A DNA stretch of 17,674 nt from DUZB01 sp964407525 (GTDB lineage Bacteria; Desulfobacterota; DSM-4660; Desulfatiglandales; Desulfatiglandaceae). The stretch is taken from contig CAYOWC010000078.1 in the NCBI GenBank assembly GCA_964407525.1, positions 1 through 17,674 of the forward strand, given 5' to 3'. Positions 7,884-16,596 of the stretch are shown here, in pieces (the stretch's first letter is position 1; the number at the start of each line of letters is the position of its first letter). The notes below the pieces were generated by a model. That model searched no databases. It saw nothing but the letters and a program-made list of their open reading frames with translations, and was not told the DNA's origin. The position numbers and the translations under genes were made by a program.

Positions 7884-8438
7884 ATGCATTCAAACGGCAA
7901 CGACTCGACAACTCAACAACTCAACAACTCAACAAAGCCTGAAATAGAATATACGTTTCGAAAACCTGAAGAAATTGAGGCCGAGATCCTAGAGGAAATT
8001 TACCACCTCATCAAGGAAGCTGCAGACGTAGGAACGTCCTGGGCCCGAGAAAACCTCCGCAACGCCTTCCTGGTGGGATATGCCGCCTATGGAAATGAGA
8101 TCATCGGCACCAGCACCCATAAATTCCCTAAGGAAGTCTATAGAAAAAAAATTGAAATCGTCACGGGACTGGATCTTTCCGGATACTTGGAACGGGGATA
8201 TACTGTAGTAAAAGAAGGTTTTAGAGACCGGGGAATCGGCGGGGAACTCATCAAAGGATTAATTGAACGATCAGAAGACAGAAGAATCTACGTCACTATC
8301 CGGATGGACAACATGTTCCCCCTCAAAATGACTTACAGGGAAGGAATGGTTCTTTCCGCCACATTCATCAACGACAGGACAGGACACAAGCTGGGCGTTT
8401 TCACAAATGACCAAGCAGCATCTCACCGCAAGTCTTGA
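7884..8438 (+). CDS. GNAT-family N-acetyltransferase
   Basis: 184 aa. Motif A, which binds acetyl-CoA, is at about 107-127, with the signature RDRGIGG at 114-120 (RxxGxG). The preceding strand YTVVKEGF and following helix ELIKGLIERS fit the fold. The ATG lies 20 nt after the reactivase stop, and no Shine-Dalgarno sequence is visible, so reinitiation is plausible. The first 19 residues are low-complexity (STTQQLNNST) and come from an octanucleotide repeat, so the conserved part begins only around residue 20. A non-ATG start inside or after the repeat cannot be excluded. The acceptor substrate is unknown; any link to the methyltransferase pathway rests only on gene order. Confidence 0.75.
   Translation: MHSNGNDSTTQQLNNSTKPEIEYTFRKPEEIEAEILEEIYHLIKEAADVGTSWARENLRNAFLVGYAAYGNEIIGTSTHKFPKEVYRKKIEIVTGLDLSGYLERGYTVVKEGFRDRGIGGELIKGLIERSEDRRIYVTIRMDNMFPLKMTYREGMVLSATFINDRTGHKLGVFTNDQAASHRKS
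7902..7933 (+). repeat. Octanucleotide tandem repeat at the GNAT 5' end
   Basis: Three perfect copies of AACTCAAC at 7910-7933 are preceded by one degenerate copy (GACTCGAC, 7902-7909). It begins 18 nt after the annotated ATG. Eight is not a multiple of 3, so gain or loss of a single unit would shift the frame if translation starts at that ATG. Confidence 0.9.
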
Positions 8439-8451
8439 GAAAATATCGGGC

Positions 8452-8600
8452 ATTAGTCATTGGCCATTTTCAGACGAGCGTAGCCTTCCCGCTTTAAAGC
8501 GGGGGCAGATCAAGGAAGAAACTTATACATTTCCACGCTGGTGAATGGGAACGAGAAAGCATCCAATTTCAAATTTCCAGTTTCAAATTTCAAAATTGCC
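8452..8600. repeat. Convergent spacer with low-complexity repeats
   Basis: This stretch lies between the convergent GNAT and carbamoyltransferase genes. It holds a CATT-type repeat (8452-8468, attagtcattggccatt) and a poly-TTTCAAATTTC repeat with two perfect 11-nt copies at 8567-8577 and 8581-8591 (14-nt period). A palindrome sits between them. No coding sequence is evident. Confidence 0.65.
8488..8503. terminator. Perfect 16-bp GC-rich palindrome, possible bidirectional terminator
   Basis: CCCGCTTTAAAGCGGG can fold as a 6-bp stem with a TTAA loop on either strand. It lies 50 nt past the GNAT stop and about 100 nt past the carbamoyltransferase stop, where both convergent transcripts should end. 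There is no T-tract on either side, so it is not a classical intrinsic terminator. It may instead be an RNA-stabilising hairpin or part of a dispersed repeat. Confidence 0.35.
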
Positions 8601-10904
8601 CTACGCATCCGCGAGGGTCTCGTACATATCTTCCTGTTCACTGCTGATATGCCGTTTTTCATCCACGTTGTCTTCACGGGAACGATTCAGCGCAACGACT
8701 TTCCCGGCCTTTTCCTTAGAAAACGCATCTCCATAAGTCAGCGTCCTTGCTTCTTCTATCCTGAATGGTTCCAACCTTCCATAAAGGTAGTCCACATCAA
8801 ATAGATGATATTCCCGATCTAAGAAATAATACCGTTCACTGCCGGGCATGGCGTGACAGGATCGGATGATTTCACCGTGTACTTCCCGATCAAATCCCAC
8901 ATAGGTCCTGGTTGGCTTGCTCGAAGCTTCTATGAGCTTTTTCCCGGATACCAGAATGCAGATTTCATTGTCATCGATTCTCGGGCTTCCTCCTTCTCCA
9001 TAGATGAACTGCTCCACATACGGTGTCATATCTGACAGAATATTCCAGCTCATTTTCGTATGCCCTTTCACAAAACATCGCGCAATGGGTTTTGATCCAT
9101 AACACTTTCGAAACCGAATACTGGGGGACCCCAAAATTTCAGAAAGCAGCCTCTGGGTTTCCTCCGAATAATCAAGAATCTGCAGTACGATGGACCGGGC
9201 ATCTCTGGTAACTTCCGCCAAGATACGATCCAACCGGTTCAGGCACTCCCTCGGCAGACTTTCCTTTTTTCTGACCAGGGTGTTTTCGATGAGAAGACCG
9301 TCTATTCCGCAACACAGGAATGTAAGGACGGCGTCATATACGGTGCGGATGATAGGCTGGGCGTTGATATTGAAGGAGGTATTCAAGATAACGGGGATTC
9401 CACTTATTTTTCCATATTCCTTTATGATTTCATAAAATAGGGGGTTTTGTTTTTCACTCACCGTTTGGAGCCGGGCCGTTCCGTCCACATGGGTAACGCC
9501 TTCCATGCCTTTTGTCCTGTCTGGAAGGACCCCATAGATGACCGACATGAAAGGCTCCGCCCGATCACTATCGAAATAACGCCCCACTTCTTCTTCAATG
9601 ATTGTGGGAGCAAAGGGCCGCCAGGATTCCCTGTATTTAATCCCCTCATTGGTCCTGTCCCGTGAGGCAACGGTGGGCGCAGCCATAATAGAACGATTTC
9701 CCAACGCCCTCGGACCTATTTCCTGTTTCCCCTGAAAAAGGGATAGGATCTGGCCCGCGTCAAGGAATCCCGCTATCTCCTGGGGGGTAACATCCCTGCT
9801 TTCCACAAAGATTGGGAGATCGTATTCCCTGATCACCCTGGCCAGCTGTCCCTGTGGCGAAGACTCTCCATAACCGACATAGACATTCTGAATTTCCCCT
9901 GATGAAGTGAAAGAATTTGGGGAAGAAGACCTTGCGGCCGCCGCTAAGGCAGCACCCAGTGCTATTCCCCTGTCCGAGGAGAGGGGTTGCACAAAAATAT
10001 CATTGCAGACCCCAGACTTCAAAATACGGTAATTGAGAAGGCTGTTCATGGCGACGCCACCGGAAAAGCAAAGATTCTGAAATGGATGAATTTCCCTGAT
10101 GACTTCAAGCTTTTCAAGAACAATCTCTTCGAGGACTTCCTGAATACTGCAGGCCACATCAGCCTGTTTCACACTGAAATGATTCGTGGGTCGCGGTCGG
10201 GGAGGGCCGAAAACGGCTGCGATTTCCCCCCTCATTTCCAGAAGAGACCCCCCTGACCACCGGTATCCAGCCCCTTCACTGCTGCGAAGCATCTCAAGGA
10301 TACGCTCCTTGTAAACAGGCTTCCCGTAACTGGCAAGTCCCATGATTTTTCCGCAATGCTGTGAAGTGTTGTGAGATCTGTAGCCAAGCCATTCCGTAAA
10401 ATATTGATAAAGGATCCCCAATGAAAAATCGTTGGTCAGTTCCCTTGAAATCCTTGAAATTGCGGTACCTTTTCCACCATAAAAGGATGTGGCCTCCGAT
10501 TCACCCGTTCCATCAGCCACCATAATCAGGGCGTTGTCGAAACCCGAGGGAAAAAATGCCCCCGCCGCATGGCAATCGTGATGTCCCGTAAAGCACACTT
10601 CATCCCAGGTCATTTTCCCGGAGAGATATTCCAGGATTTCTTCACTGCGTACTTTCTGGAAACGAACAAATTTTTTGAGAAAATCGGCCTGGGCCTCGTC
10701 TGGATTGAACCCGAAAGTAATGGTTTTGAAGTGCTTCAGATCAAGTCTGACAATCTCTTTCAGAGCGAAATAGGGATTAAAGTAAGTCATCTTTTCGCCG
10801 TTAAACCGCTCCTCTTCAAAAAGATGCACGACGTTGAGATTCTCATCCACTACCGCCACACCCGTATCATGGCCAGCATAAATTCCCAGATGGTAGGTTA
10901 TCAT
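8601..10904 (-). CDS. NodU/TobZ/CmcH-family carbamoyltransferase with long C-terminal extension
   Basis: 767 aa; characterised relatives are about 550-600 aa. The YrdC-unrelated N-terminal Kae1-like fold starts with LGIYAGHDTGVAVVD (6-20). Metal ligands can be placed at H108, H112 (HHDCH) and D131 (VADGTGE). GGVAMNSLLN is at 282-291. The carbamoyltransferase C-terminal domain carries GKQEIGPRALGNRSIMAAP (392-410) and ESWRPFAPTI (426-435). These enzymes transfer carbamoyl from carbamoyl phosphate via carbamoyl-AMP to a hydroxyl of a sugar, antibiotic or Nod factor. Residues about 550-767 are an extra region I do not recognise, mostly soluble and without membrane segments. GGAGG lies 11 nt before the ATG. 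It sits 39 nt after an efflux-adaptor gene and may share its transcript. The substrate is unknown. Confidence 0.88.
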   Translation of the reverse strand: MITYHLGIYAGHDTGVAVVDENLNVVHLFEEERFNGEKMTYFNPYFALKEIVRLDLKHFKTITFGFNPDEAQADFLKKFVRFQKVRSEEILEYLSGKMTWDEVCFTGHHDCHAAGAFFPSGFDNALIMVADGTGESEATSFYGGKGTAISRISRELTNDFSLGILYQYFTEWLGYRSHNTSQHCGKIMGLASYGKPVYKERILEMLRSSEGAGYRWSGGSLLEMRGEIAAVFGPPRPRPTNHFSVKQADVACSIQEVLEEIVLEKLEVIREIHPFQNLCFSGGVAMNSLLNYRILKSGVCNDIFVQPLSSDRGIALGAALAAAARSSSPNSFTSSGEIQNVYVGYGESSPQGQLARVIREYDLPIFVESRDVTPQEIAGFLDAGQILSLFQGKQEIGPRALGNRSIMAAPTVASRDRTNEGIKYRESWRPFAPTIIEEEVGRYFDSDRAEPFMSVIYGVLPDRTKGMEGVTHVDGTARLQTVSEKQNPLFYEIIKEYGKISGIPVILNTSFNINAQPIIRTVYDAVLTFLCCGIDGLLIENTLVRKKESLPRECLNRLDRILAEVTRDARSIVLQILDYSEETQRLLSEILGSPSIRFRKCYGSKPIARCFVKGHTKMSWNILSDMTPYVEQFIYGEGGSPRIDDNEICILVSGKKLIEASSKPTRTYVGFDREVHGEIIRSCHAMPGSERYYFLDREYHLFDVDYLYGRLEPFRIEEARTLTYGDAFSKEKAGKVVALNRSREDNVDEKRHISSEQEDMYETLADA

Positions 10905-10943
10905 GAACTGCCAAACCTCCCTGATATGTTCTCATTGTACCGT

Positions 10944-12215
10944 TCACGGGTTCACAGAATCGCCGCTTGTGAGCCCTGAAGGGTTGATAATTATCTGTTC
11001 GTCTTCTTTCAGACCCGACAGAATTTCTATTCTGTTATCGTAATAAGCACCCAGCGTCACTTCTCTGAATATGGCCTTTCCATCATCCACGAGAAAGATT
11101 CCCGTTTTTCCATCTTCTTCCGCAAGCCAGGCAGAAGGAATCTTAATCTTTCTGCCATGGGCCACAGTGGGAAGTTCGAGCCTGACAGTCATCCCATCAG
11201 CCATTCGGGGGTCGGGATCATACACAGCAAATTCAGTTGGAAAAGACCTGGTTACAGGGTCTGCTGTTGGCGAAAGGAAAAGGAGCGTGCAAGAAAATTT
11301 TTCTCCCGGTATCGCATCAACGGTAAAATCAAATCGCTCTTTTTCCCTCAAAACATGAATATCTTTTTCGCCAAGAGATACATTTATCTTTATTTGCTGC
11401 AGATCGATTATGCGGGTAATGGGAGTCCCTGCCCGAACAATCTCTCCTTTCTCCACATTACGAAAGGCAATGATGCCACGGCATGGGGCATGAATCATCG
11501 ACTTTCTGAAGAGGTCCTTTTGCAGAGCAAGGCCCGCTTCCGCTTGTCGAAGATTGGCCCGCGCCGTCTTGATATCCTCAATGCGAGGTCCCTGAAGAGC
11601 AAGTGTCAGCCTTTGCTTTGCCGATTCCATCCTGGCCTTGGCAGTGGCAACCTGTCTTTCCGTAGCATCGTATTCACTTCCGGAAATGGCTTTGATGCCA
11701 TGGAGCTGTTTCACTCTCCCGAACATTTTTTCCGCCTCGAACAGGGCGGCTTCCGCCTCTTCTACATTGGCCTCCGCAATCTGGATCTCCTGGGGTCGGC
11801 TGCCTTTTTCCATAGTTTTCAGGCGGCTTCTGACCACAGCTACAGCGGCTTCTGTTTCGCGTACCTGAAGGCCCGCGCTGCTGCTCCCCACCTCGGCAAG
11901 AAGTTTTCCCTCCTCGACCATGTCTCCTTTTTCAAACAGAAGTTTCTCGATCACTCCCCCAATTTCGCTTGAAACATTGACCTTACGAAAAGCAGTCAGG
12001 ACCCCCACATAGGGGATTGTACCTTTCGGGATCAGCGTTCCCACCGACCGGAGCTGGACATCTTTAATGCGCCGCTCGGCGGCATTATCCTCCTCGGTCT
12101 TCGCTGCAGGGTCATTCCCGCAACCAAAAAGCGCCAAGACAAAAGCCGCAAGGAGAAAACAGGTAAGAACCCCTGAAAAACCTGAAGGAAAGCCTTTTCT
12201 CGTTTGTTTCTGCAT
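10944..12215 (-). CDS. Periplasmic adaptor (HlyD/RND membrane fusion) lipoprotein
   Basis: 423 aa. The N-terminus has a basic start, a hydrophobic stretch (about 15-31) and a lipobox-like LFGC with Cys32, so it is probably a lipoprotein. Order: first lipoyl half about 78-110, a long helical hairpin of Ala/Glu/Lys-rich heptads about 113-236, second lipoyl half 240-272 (IHAPCRGIIAFRNVEKGEIV), beta-barrel 275-350, membrane-proximal domain 355-420. Such proteins bridge an inner-membrane pump (RND or ABC) to an outer-membrane channel. No pump or channel gene is adjacent: mnmG lies 75 nt upstream and a carbamoyltransferase 39 nt downstream. The partner must be elsewhere if the gene is functional. 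The Shine-Dalgarno sequence before the ATG is weak. Confidence 0.87.
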   Translation of the reverse strand: MQKQTRKGFPSGFSGVLTCFLLAAFVLALFGCGNDPAAKTEEDNAAERRIKDVQLRSVGTLIPKGTIPYVGVLTAFRKVNVSSEIGGVIEKLLFEKGDMVEEGKLLAEVGSSSAGLQVRETEAAVAVVRSRLKTMEKGSRPQEIQIAEANVEEAEAALFEAEKMFGRVKQLHGIKAISGSEYDATERQVATAKARMESAKQRLTLALQGPRIEDIKTARANLRQAEAGLALQKDLFRKSMIHAPCRGIIAFRNVEKGEIVRAGTPITRIIDLQQIKINVSLGEKDIHVLREKERFDFTVDAIPGEKFSCTLLFLSPTADPVTRSFPTEFAVYDPDPRMADGMTVRLELPTVAHGRKIKIPSAWLAEEDGKTGIFLVDDGKAIFREVTLGAYYDNRIEILSGLKEDEQIIINPSGLTSGDSVNP

Positions 12216-12290
12216 ACGGTTTCTATTCCAGGAAGCCTAAAGGCAGACCTCGTTAGGTGGTTGAGTAGGTAAGGATACTCGTAAAGGATG

Positions 12291-14168
12291 TTATCCGCCC
12301 TTTCCTCTGGTCTTCAAATGGATCTGGATCGCCATAATGGCGGCAGGCGTAATTCCGGAAATCCTGGAAGCCTGTCCCAGGGAGATCGGCTTGGTTCTCG
12401 TTAGTTTTTCCCTGACTTCCGTAGTCAGTCCGTGAATACCGTAGTAATCGATTCCAGAAGGAATCGCCGTTTCTTCCATCCGTCTCGATTTTTCCACCTG
12501 AAGTCGTTGCCGATGAATATACCCTTCATATTTAATCCGAGTTTCCACTTCAGCAGCGACCTTCATTGGAATATCGGAGAGCTGCGGATCAAAGACAGAT
12601 AGATGTTCAAAAAAGATTTCGCTTCGTTTGAGGATCTGCTCCAGCGGAACGGCATTCTTGATGGGCGCAGTCCCTAATCCTTTCAACTTTTCCAGGATAT
12701 CCGCCGTTGGCTTCAGCCTGATGTCCTTTAATCTAACCATCAGATTTTCTACATATTCCCTTTTTCGACAGAATTTCTTATAAACATCATCCGAAACCAG
12801 ACCAAGATCATGCCCTTTGTCTCTCAGCCTGAAATCCGCATTGTCTTCCCTCAAAAGCAGCCTGTATTCGGCTCTTGATGTAAACATGCGGTACGGCTCT
12901 CCAACCCCTTTTGTAACAATGTCGTCAATCAATACGCCAATATACCCCTCTGATCTGGCAAGGATAAAGGGCTTCTCCCCTCTGATCTTCAAGACCGCAT
13001 TGATCCCGGCCATGAGGCCCTGCGCGGCCGCTTCTTCATACCCGGACGTCCCGTTTATCTGTCCTGCATGGTAAAGACCCGCAACCAATTTGGTTTCCTG
13101 GGTGGGTTTGAGCTGAATCGGATTGACGTAATCGTATTCAATGGCATATCCGGGTCTTGCGATTTCAGCCTTTTCCAGGCCCGGAATGGAATGAATCATC
13201 CTGGTCTGTATGTCGATGGGGAGACTGGTAGCCAGACCATTGGGATAGACTTCCGCCGTATAGAGACCCTCGGGTTCAAGGAATATCTGATGGCGCGGCC
13301 TTTCCGCAAACCGGACGATCTTGTCTTCAATGGAAGGACAGTATCTGGCGCCAACGCCTTTGATGATTCCACTGTACAGGGGAGAGCGGTCCAGACCTTC
13401 TTTTATAATCTCGTGGGTATTCTGATTCGTATAGGTAACATGACAGGGAACCTGGGGCAGCGGAACTTTTTCAGTTGTAAAAGAAAAAGGCCTTGGGTTT
13501 TCATCTCCAGCCTGCACCTCGAGGCCTTCATAATCGATGCTATTTCCATTTAGCCGGGGTGTAGTTCCTGTTTTTAACCTCCCCACCTCAAAGCCGAGCT
13601 CTTCCAGCTGTTTTGGCAGGCTTGTAGAAGGGGGATCCCCCATGCGCCCGGCAGGAAAATTATCGAGGCCGATATGGATCAATCCTCGCAGGAAGGTACC
13701 GGTAGTTAAAATGACCGCTTTTCCCAGGAATCTTTCCCGGATGCTTGTCTCAACACCATATACCTTCCCATCCTTGATAAGTAACCTGTCAGCCATGGCC
13801 TGGCGAACATGGAGATGGGGCTGCGATTCAACAACGGATTTCATGCGCTGACGGTAGAGGTCCCGATCATTCTGGGAACGCGACCCCTGCACGGCCAGCC
13901 CTTTACGAGTATTGAGACGCCTGAACTGGATTCCTGTCTCATCCGCATTTCTGGCCATTTCACCACCAAGGGCGTCGATCTCTTTCACTAGATGCCCTTT
14001 GGCCAACCCGCCGATGGCAGGATTGCAGCTCATGGCCGCTATATGGTCCATGTTGATGGTCAAAAGGAGAGCCGAGTGCCCCATTCTGGCCACCGCGAGA
14101 GCCGCTTCACAGCCCCCGTGCCCGGCGCCAATGACAATCACGTCATATGTTTTGTCACACGTGGTCAT
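12291..14168 (-). CDS. mnmG: tRNA uridine-5-carboxymethylaminomethyl(34) synthesis enzyme MnmG (GidA)
   Basis: 625 aa from the start chosen here, close to the 629 aa of the E. coli protein. The FAD-binding loop is GAGHGG at 14-19. Other conserved blocks include SCNPAIGG, TTGTFLRGLIHIG and the CPSIEDK segment with the family's conserved cysteine, and the C-terminal helical domain is complete. With MnmE it modifies U34 in the wobble position of several tRNAs, using FAD, NADH and methylene-tetrahydrofolate. The frame stays open to a TTG at 14195, but the ATG at 14168 has GGAG 7 nt upstream and gives the usual N-terminus. MnmE is not encoded nearby. It lies 38 nt after purA on the same strand. 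Confidence 0.97.
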   Translation of the reverse strand: MTTCDKTYDVIVIGAGHGGCEAALAVARMGHSALLLTINMDHIAAMSCNPAIGGLAKGHLVKEIDALGGEMARNADETGIQFRRLNTRKGLAVQGSRSQNDRDLYRQRMKSVVESQPHLHVRQAMADRLLIKDGKVYGVETSIRERFLGKAVILTTGTFLRGLIHIGLDNFPAGRMGDPPSTSLPKQLEELGFEVGRLKTGTTPRLNGNSIDYEGLEVQAGDENPRPFSFTTEKVPLPQVPCHVTYTNQNTHEIIKEGLDRSPLYSGIIKGVGARYCPSIEDKIVRFAERPRHQIFLEPEGLYTAEVYPNGLATSLPIDIQTRMIHSIPGLEKAEIARPGYAIEYDYVNPIQLKPTQETKLVAGLYHAGQINGTSGYEEAAAQGLMAGINAVLKIRGEKPFILARSEGYIGVLIDDIVTKGVGEPYRMFTSRAEYRLLLREDNADFRLRDKGHDLGLVSDDVYKKFCRKREYVENLMVRLKDIRLKPTADILEKLKGLGTAPIKNAVPLEQILKRSEIFFEHLSVFDPQLSDIPMKVAAEVETRIKYEGYIHRQRLQVEKSRRMEETAIPSGIDYYGIHGLTTEVREKLTRTKPISLGQASRISGITPAAIMAIQIHLKTRGKGG

Positions 14169-14175
14169 GGAAACA

Positions 14176-14179
14176 CTCC
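14176..14179 (-). promoter_or_regulatory. Ribosome binding site deciding the mnmG start
   Basis: GGAG on the minus strand, 7 nt before the ATG at 14168. It favours this ATG over the in-frame TTG at 14195, which lies upstream of it. Confidence 0.7.
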
Positions 14180-14206
14180 GTTTCGAATCCCGCAATCACA
14201 ATTTCA

Positions 14207-15496
14207 TCACGAAGGATAATTTACGACAATCGTCTCATCGCGACCCGGACCTACTGAAATGATGGAAGCGGGAACACCCGTGAGTGTCTCAATGGCCTTG
14301 ATATAAGCCTGCGCTTCGGGAGGAAGCTGGTCCAGGCTCCTTGCTCCTGAAATGTCGTCCTTCCAACCAGGCATTTCCTTGTAAACAGGTCTGCAAGCAG
14401 CCATCTTTTTCAGGCTCACAGGTCTCTCTGAAATCTTCTCACCATTGATTTCATATCCCACACATATTTTGAGTTTTTCAAGACCGGTCAGCACATCCAG
14501 TTTCGTAATAGCAAGACTGTCCAGGCCGTTCAACCGAACAGAATCTCCTACAAGCACAAGGTCGAGCCAGCCGCAGCGCCTTCTACGCCCTGTAGTGGCA
14601 CCAAATTCTTTCCCTTTCTCCTGTATAAAATCCCCTGTGGCATCTTCAAGTTCAGTGATGAAAGGACCGGCCCCCACTCTCGTGGTATACGCCTTCACAA
14701 TGCCTACAATATGGTGCAGATGTTTCGGCCCTATACCGGTTCCGGCACACGCATTGCCAGCCACCGGATTTGACGATGTTACGAACGGATAGGTGCCATG
14801 ATCAATATCCAGATGGGTGCCTTGCGCTCCTTCAAAAAGGATACTTTTGCCTTCTTTTACTGCCCGGTCCAGTTCCACGGATACATCTGTAATAAAAGGT
14901 TCCAGCTTTTTTCCCAAAGCAATGAATTCTTCCACAATTGGCCCGGGCTCCAGCGTATCAGCTTTGAGGAACTCCTTTAAATAGAAGTTCTTCTCTTTCA
15001 GGGCAGTGCGAACTTTTTCTTCCAGAATATCCGGTTCTGTAAGATCAACAGCTCTTATCCCCGTCCTGGCAATTTTGTCTTCATAGCACGGGCCAATTCC
15101 ACGGCCGGTCGTCCCGATTTTGGCTTTTCCCTTGGCATTCTCCCGGGCAGCGTCAATAGCTTTGTGATAAGGCATAATGATTTGAACCTTTGAGCTTATT
15201 GAAAGCCTTTCAGGATCTATGGTAATTCCTGCCTTGTCGAGCTTGTCGATTTCTTCAAAAAAGACGTGGGGGTCAACCACAAGGCCATTGCCTATGAGGC
15301 ATTTTTTGTCTTCGTAAAGTATTCCTGAAGGGACAATGTGAAAGATAAACTGCTTACCATCCACAACAAGGGTGTGTCCCGCATTGGCGCCACCCTGAAA
15401 CCTGACCACCAAATCAGACTTGGCTGTCAGCATATCCACAACCTTTCCTTTTCCCTCATCACCCCACTGGGTCCCTACCACAACTGAGTTTGTCAT
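14207..15496 (-). CDS. purA: Adenylosuccinate synthetase
   Basis: 429 aa from the chosen start, normal for bacterial PurA. It catalyses GTP-dependent condensation of IMP with aspartate to adenylosuccinate, the first committed step to AMP. Seen in order: TQWGDEGKGK (P-loop, with the catalytic Asp), GGANAGHT, TTGRGIGPCYEDK (IMP-binding), TRVGAGPF, and GATTGRRRRCGW (IMP/Asp loop). The frame extends to a TTG at 15520, but the ATG at 15496 has AGGAG 6 nt upstream and yields the canonical N-terminus. It lies 52 nt after the HD-GYP gene and 38 nt before mnmG, a close co-directional group. Confidence 0.98.
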   Translation of the reverse strand: MTNSVVVGTQWGDEGKGKVVDMLTAKSDLVVRFQGGANAGHTLVVDGKQFIFHIVPSGILYEDKKCLIGNGLVVDPHVFFEEIDKLDKAGITIDPERLSISSKVQIIMPYHKAIDAARENAKGKAKIGTTGRGIGPCYEDKIARTGIRAVDLTEPDILEEKVRTALKEKNFYLKEFLKADTLEPGPIVEEFIALGKKLEPFITDVSVELDRAVKEGKSILFEGAQGTHLDIDHGTYPFVTSSNPVAGNACAGTGIGPKHLHHIVGIVKAYTTRVGAGPFITELEDATGDFIQEKGKEFGATTGRRRRCGWLDLVLVGDSVRLNGLDSLAITKLDVLTGLEKLKICVGYEINGEKISERPVSLKKMAACRPVYKEMPGWKDDISGARSLDQLPPEAQAYIKAIETLTGVPASIISVGPGRDETIVVNYPS

Positions 15497-15502
15497 GTGT
15501 TT

Positions 15503-15507
15503 CTCCT
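15503..15507 (-). promoter_or_regulatory. Ribosome binding site deciding the purA start
   Basis: AGGAG on the minus strand with a 6-nt spacer to the ATG at 15496. It rules in favour of that start over the TTG at 15520. Confidence 0.8.
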
Positions 15508-15548
15508 GGTTCTTAACCAATGCAATTTTTCTGATAATTTCATTATTT

Positions 15549-16577
15549 TCAGAACTTGAAATCCTTGCTATTCACCACTGCCAGACAGCCATCCACTACC
15601 GCGGGCTCATAGAGAATGCCCCGCATTTCAGAGAGTTCCTGTACTGCCCTTTCTGAGCCAAGAGAAGCCCTGTATGGACGGTGAGAAACCATGGCCTCAA
15701 AAGTATCAGACACCGTCAGTATCTTGGCCCCGAGATAGATTTCTTTTCCCGAAAGTCCCTGGGGATAACCCGATCCATCAATTTTCTCGTGATGCTGGAG
15801 CACCATTTTCGAAACAGGCCAGGGGAATTCTATCCCCTTTAAGATATCATACCCCGTCTGGGGATGTTCTCGAATCATAGCCATTTCCGGCCCGGTCAAT
15901 ATCCCCGGCTTGCTGAGAATTTCTCCCGGGATCGAGATCTTTCCAATATCGTGCAGCATGGCCGCGATGCGAAGGCCGTCAATCTGGTCTTGAGGCAGTT
16001 CCATCTCCGTGGCAACGGCATCAGCAAGGGAAGCGACCCTTCTCTGATGGCCTGAGGTGTAAGGGTCTCTTTTTTCAATGGCAAGCGCCATCGCTTCCAC
16101 GATACTTTCAATGACCGCTCTCAGCCTTCCAACACTTTCACGCAATTTCCTCTCGGCACGGTTCCGATTTTTTATATTTGTGCGCTCCCTGAACACACGT
16201 CTTAGTCTGAGGACAATTTCCTGAATGCTGACCGGTTTTTCTAGGAAGTCGCTTGCCCCAATTCTCATGATCTTGTCGTAGGTATATTCTTCCATCAAAC
16301 CGGTCATGACAATCACATCAGAGTCATACCGGGCCTTTATTCTTTCGGTCAGTTCAATACCATCCATATGGGGCATGGAAATATCTGTAATAACAATTTC
16401 AACGGGATTCTGTTCCATGATTCCCAGCGCCTCCAATCCATCGGAGGCCACAGAGCACTCAAATCCGAAATTTTCCAGGCCTTCTTGAAGGAAATTCCGG
16501 AGCATAACCTCGTCATCTACGATCAGGATACGCGTTTTCAATGATCGTTCTTTTTCATTCTTTTCTATGGATTCCAT
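15549..16577 (-). CDS. REC/HD-GYP response regulator, predicted cyclic-di-GMP phosphodiesterase
   Basis: 342 aa. The receiver domain (about 14-130) has acidic residues D21-D22, phosphoacceptor D65, T92 and K114. A charged helical linker (about 126-165) leads to an HD-GYP domain (about 160-335). The latter shows H209-D210 with K213 (HDIGK), H238 in EHP, H262-H263, GSGYP at 268-272 and D291, so the full metal and substrate set appears present. Family members hydrolyse c-di-GMP to pGpG or GMP, with output set by phosphorylation. No histidine kinase is encoded nearby, so it is an orphan regulator. It starts 19 nt after the MocA-like gene, suggesting co-transcription. No strong ribosome binding site is seen before the ATG. 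Confidence 0.92.
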   Translation of the reverse strand: MESIEKNEKERSLKTRILIVDDEVMLRNFLQEGLENFGFECSVASDGLEALGIMEQNPVEIVITDISMPHMDGIELTERIKARYDSDVIVMTGLMEEYTYDKIMRIGASDFLEKPVSIQEIVLRLRRVFRERTNIKNRNRAERKLRESVGRLRAVIESIVEAMALAIEKRDPYTSGHQRRVASLADAVATEMELPQDQIDGLRIAAMLHDIGKISIPGEILSKPGILTGPEMAMIREHPQTGYDILKGIEFPWPVSKMVLQHHEKIDGSGYPQGLSGKEIYLGAKILTVSDTFEAMVSHRPYRASLGSERAVQELSEMRGILYEPAVVDGCLAVVNSKDFKF

Positions 16578-16596
16578 AAGAATCTGCCCACACTTT

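Noticed and set aside
11157..11972. 271-aa open frame on the plus strand opposite the efflux adaptor gene
   Set aside because: It is antisense to a clear adaptor with all its domains; its translation shows no recognisable motif.
14166..14195. Longer mnmG form starting at a TTG (14195)
   Set aside because: The ATG at 14168 has a well-spaced GGAG and gives the canonical N-terminus.
15494..15520. Longer purA form starting at a TTG (15520)
   Set aside because: The ATG at 15496 has AGGAG at 6 nt and fits the family N-terminus; the longer form would include the ribosome binding site in the coding region.
15530..15553. Imperfect palindrome across the stop codon of the HD-GYP gene, considered as a terminator
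   Set aside because: It is AT-rich with mismatches, and no T-tract follows it in the direction of transcription.
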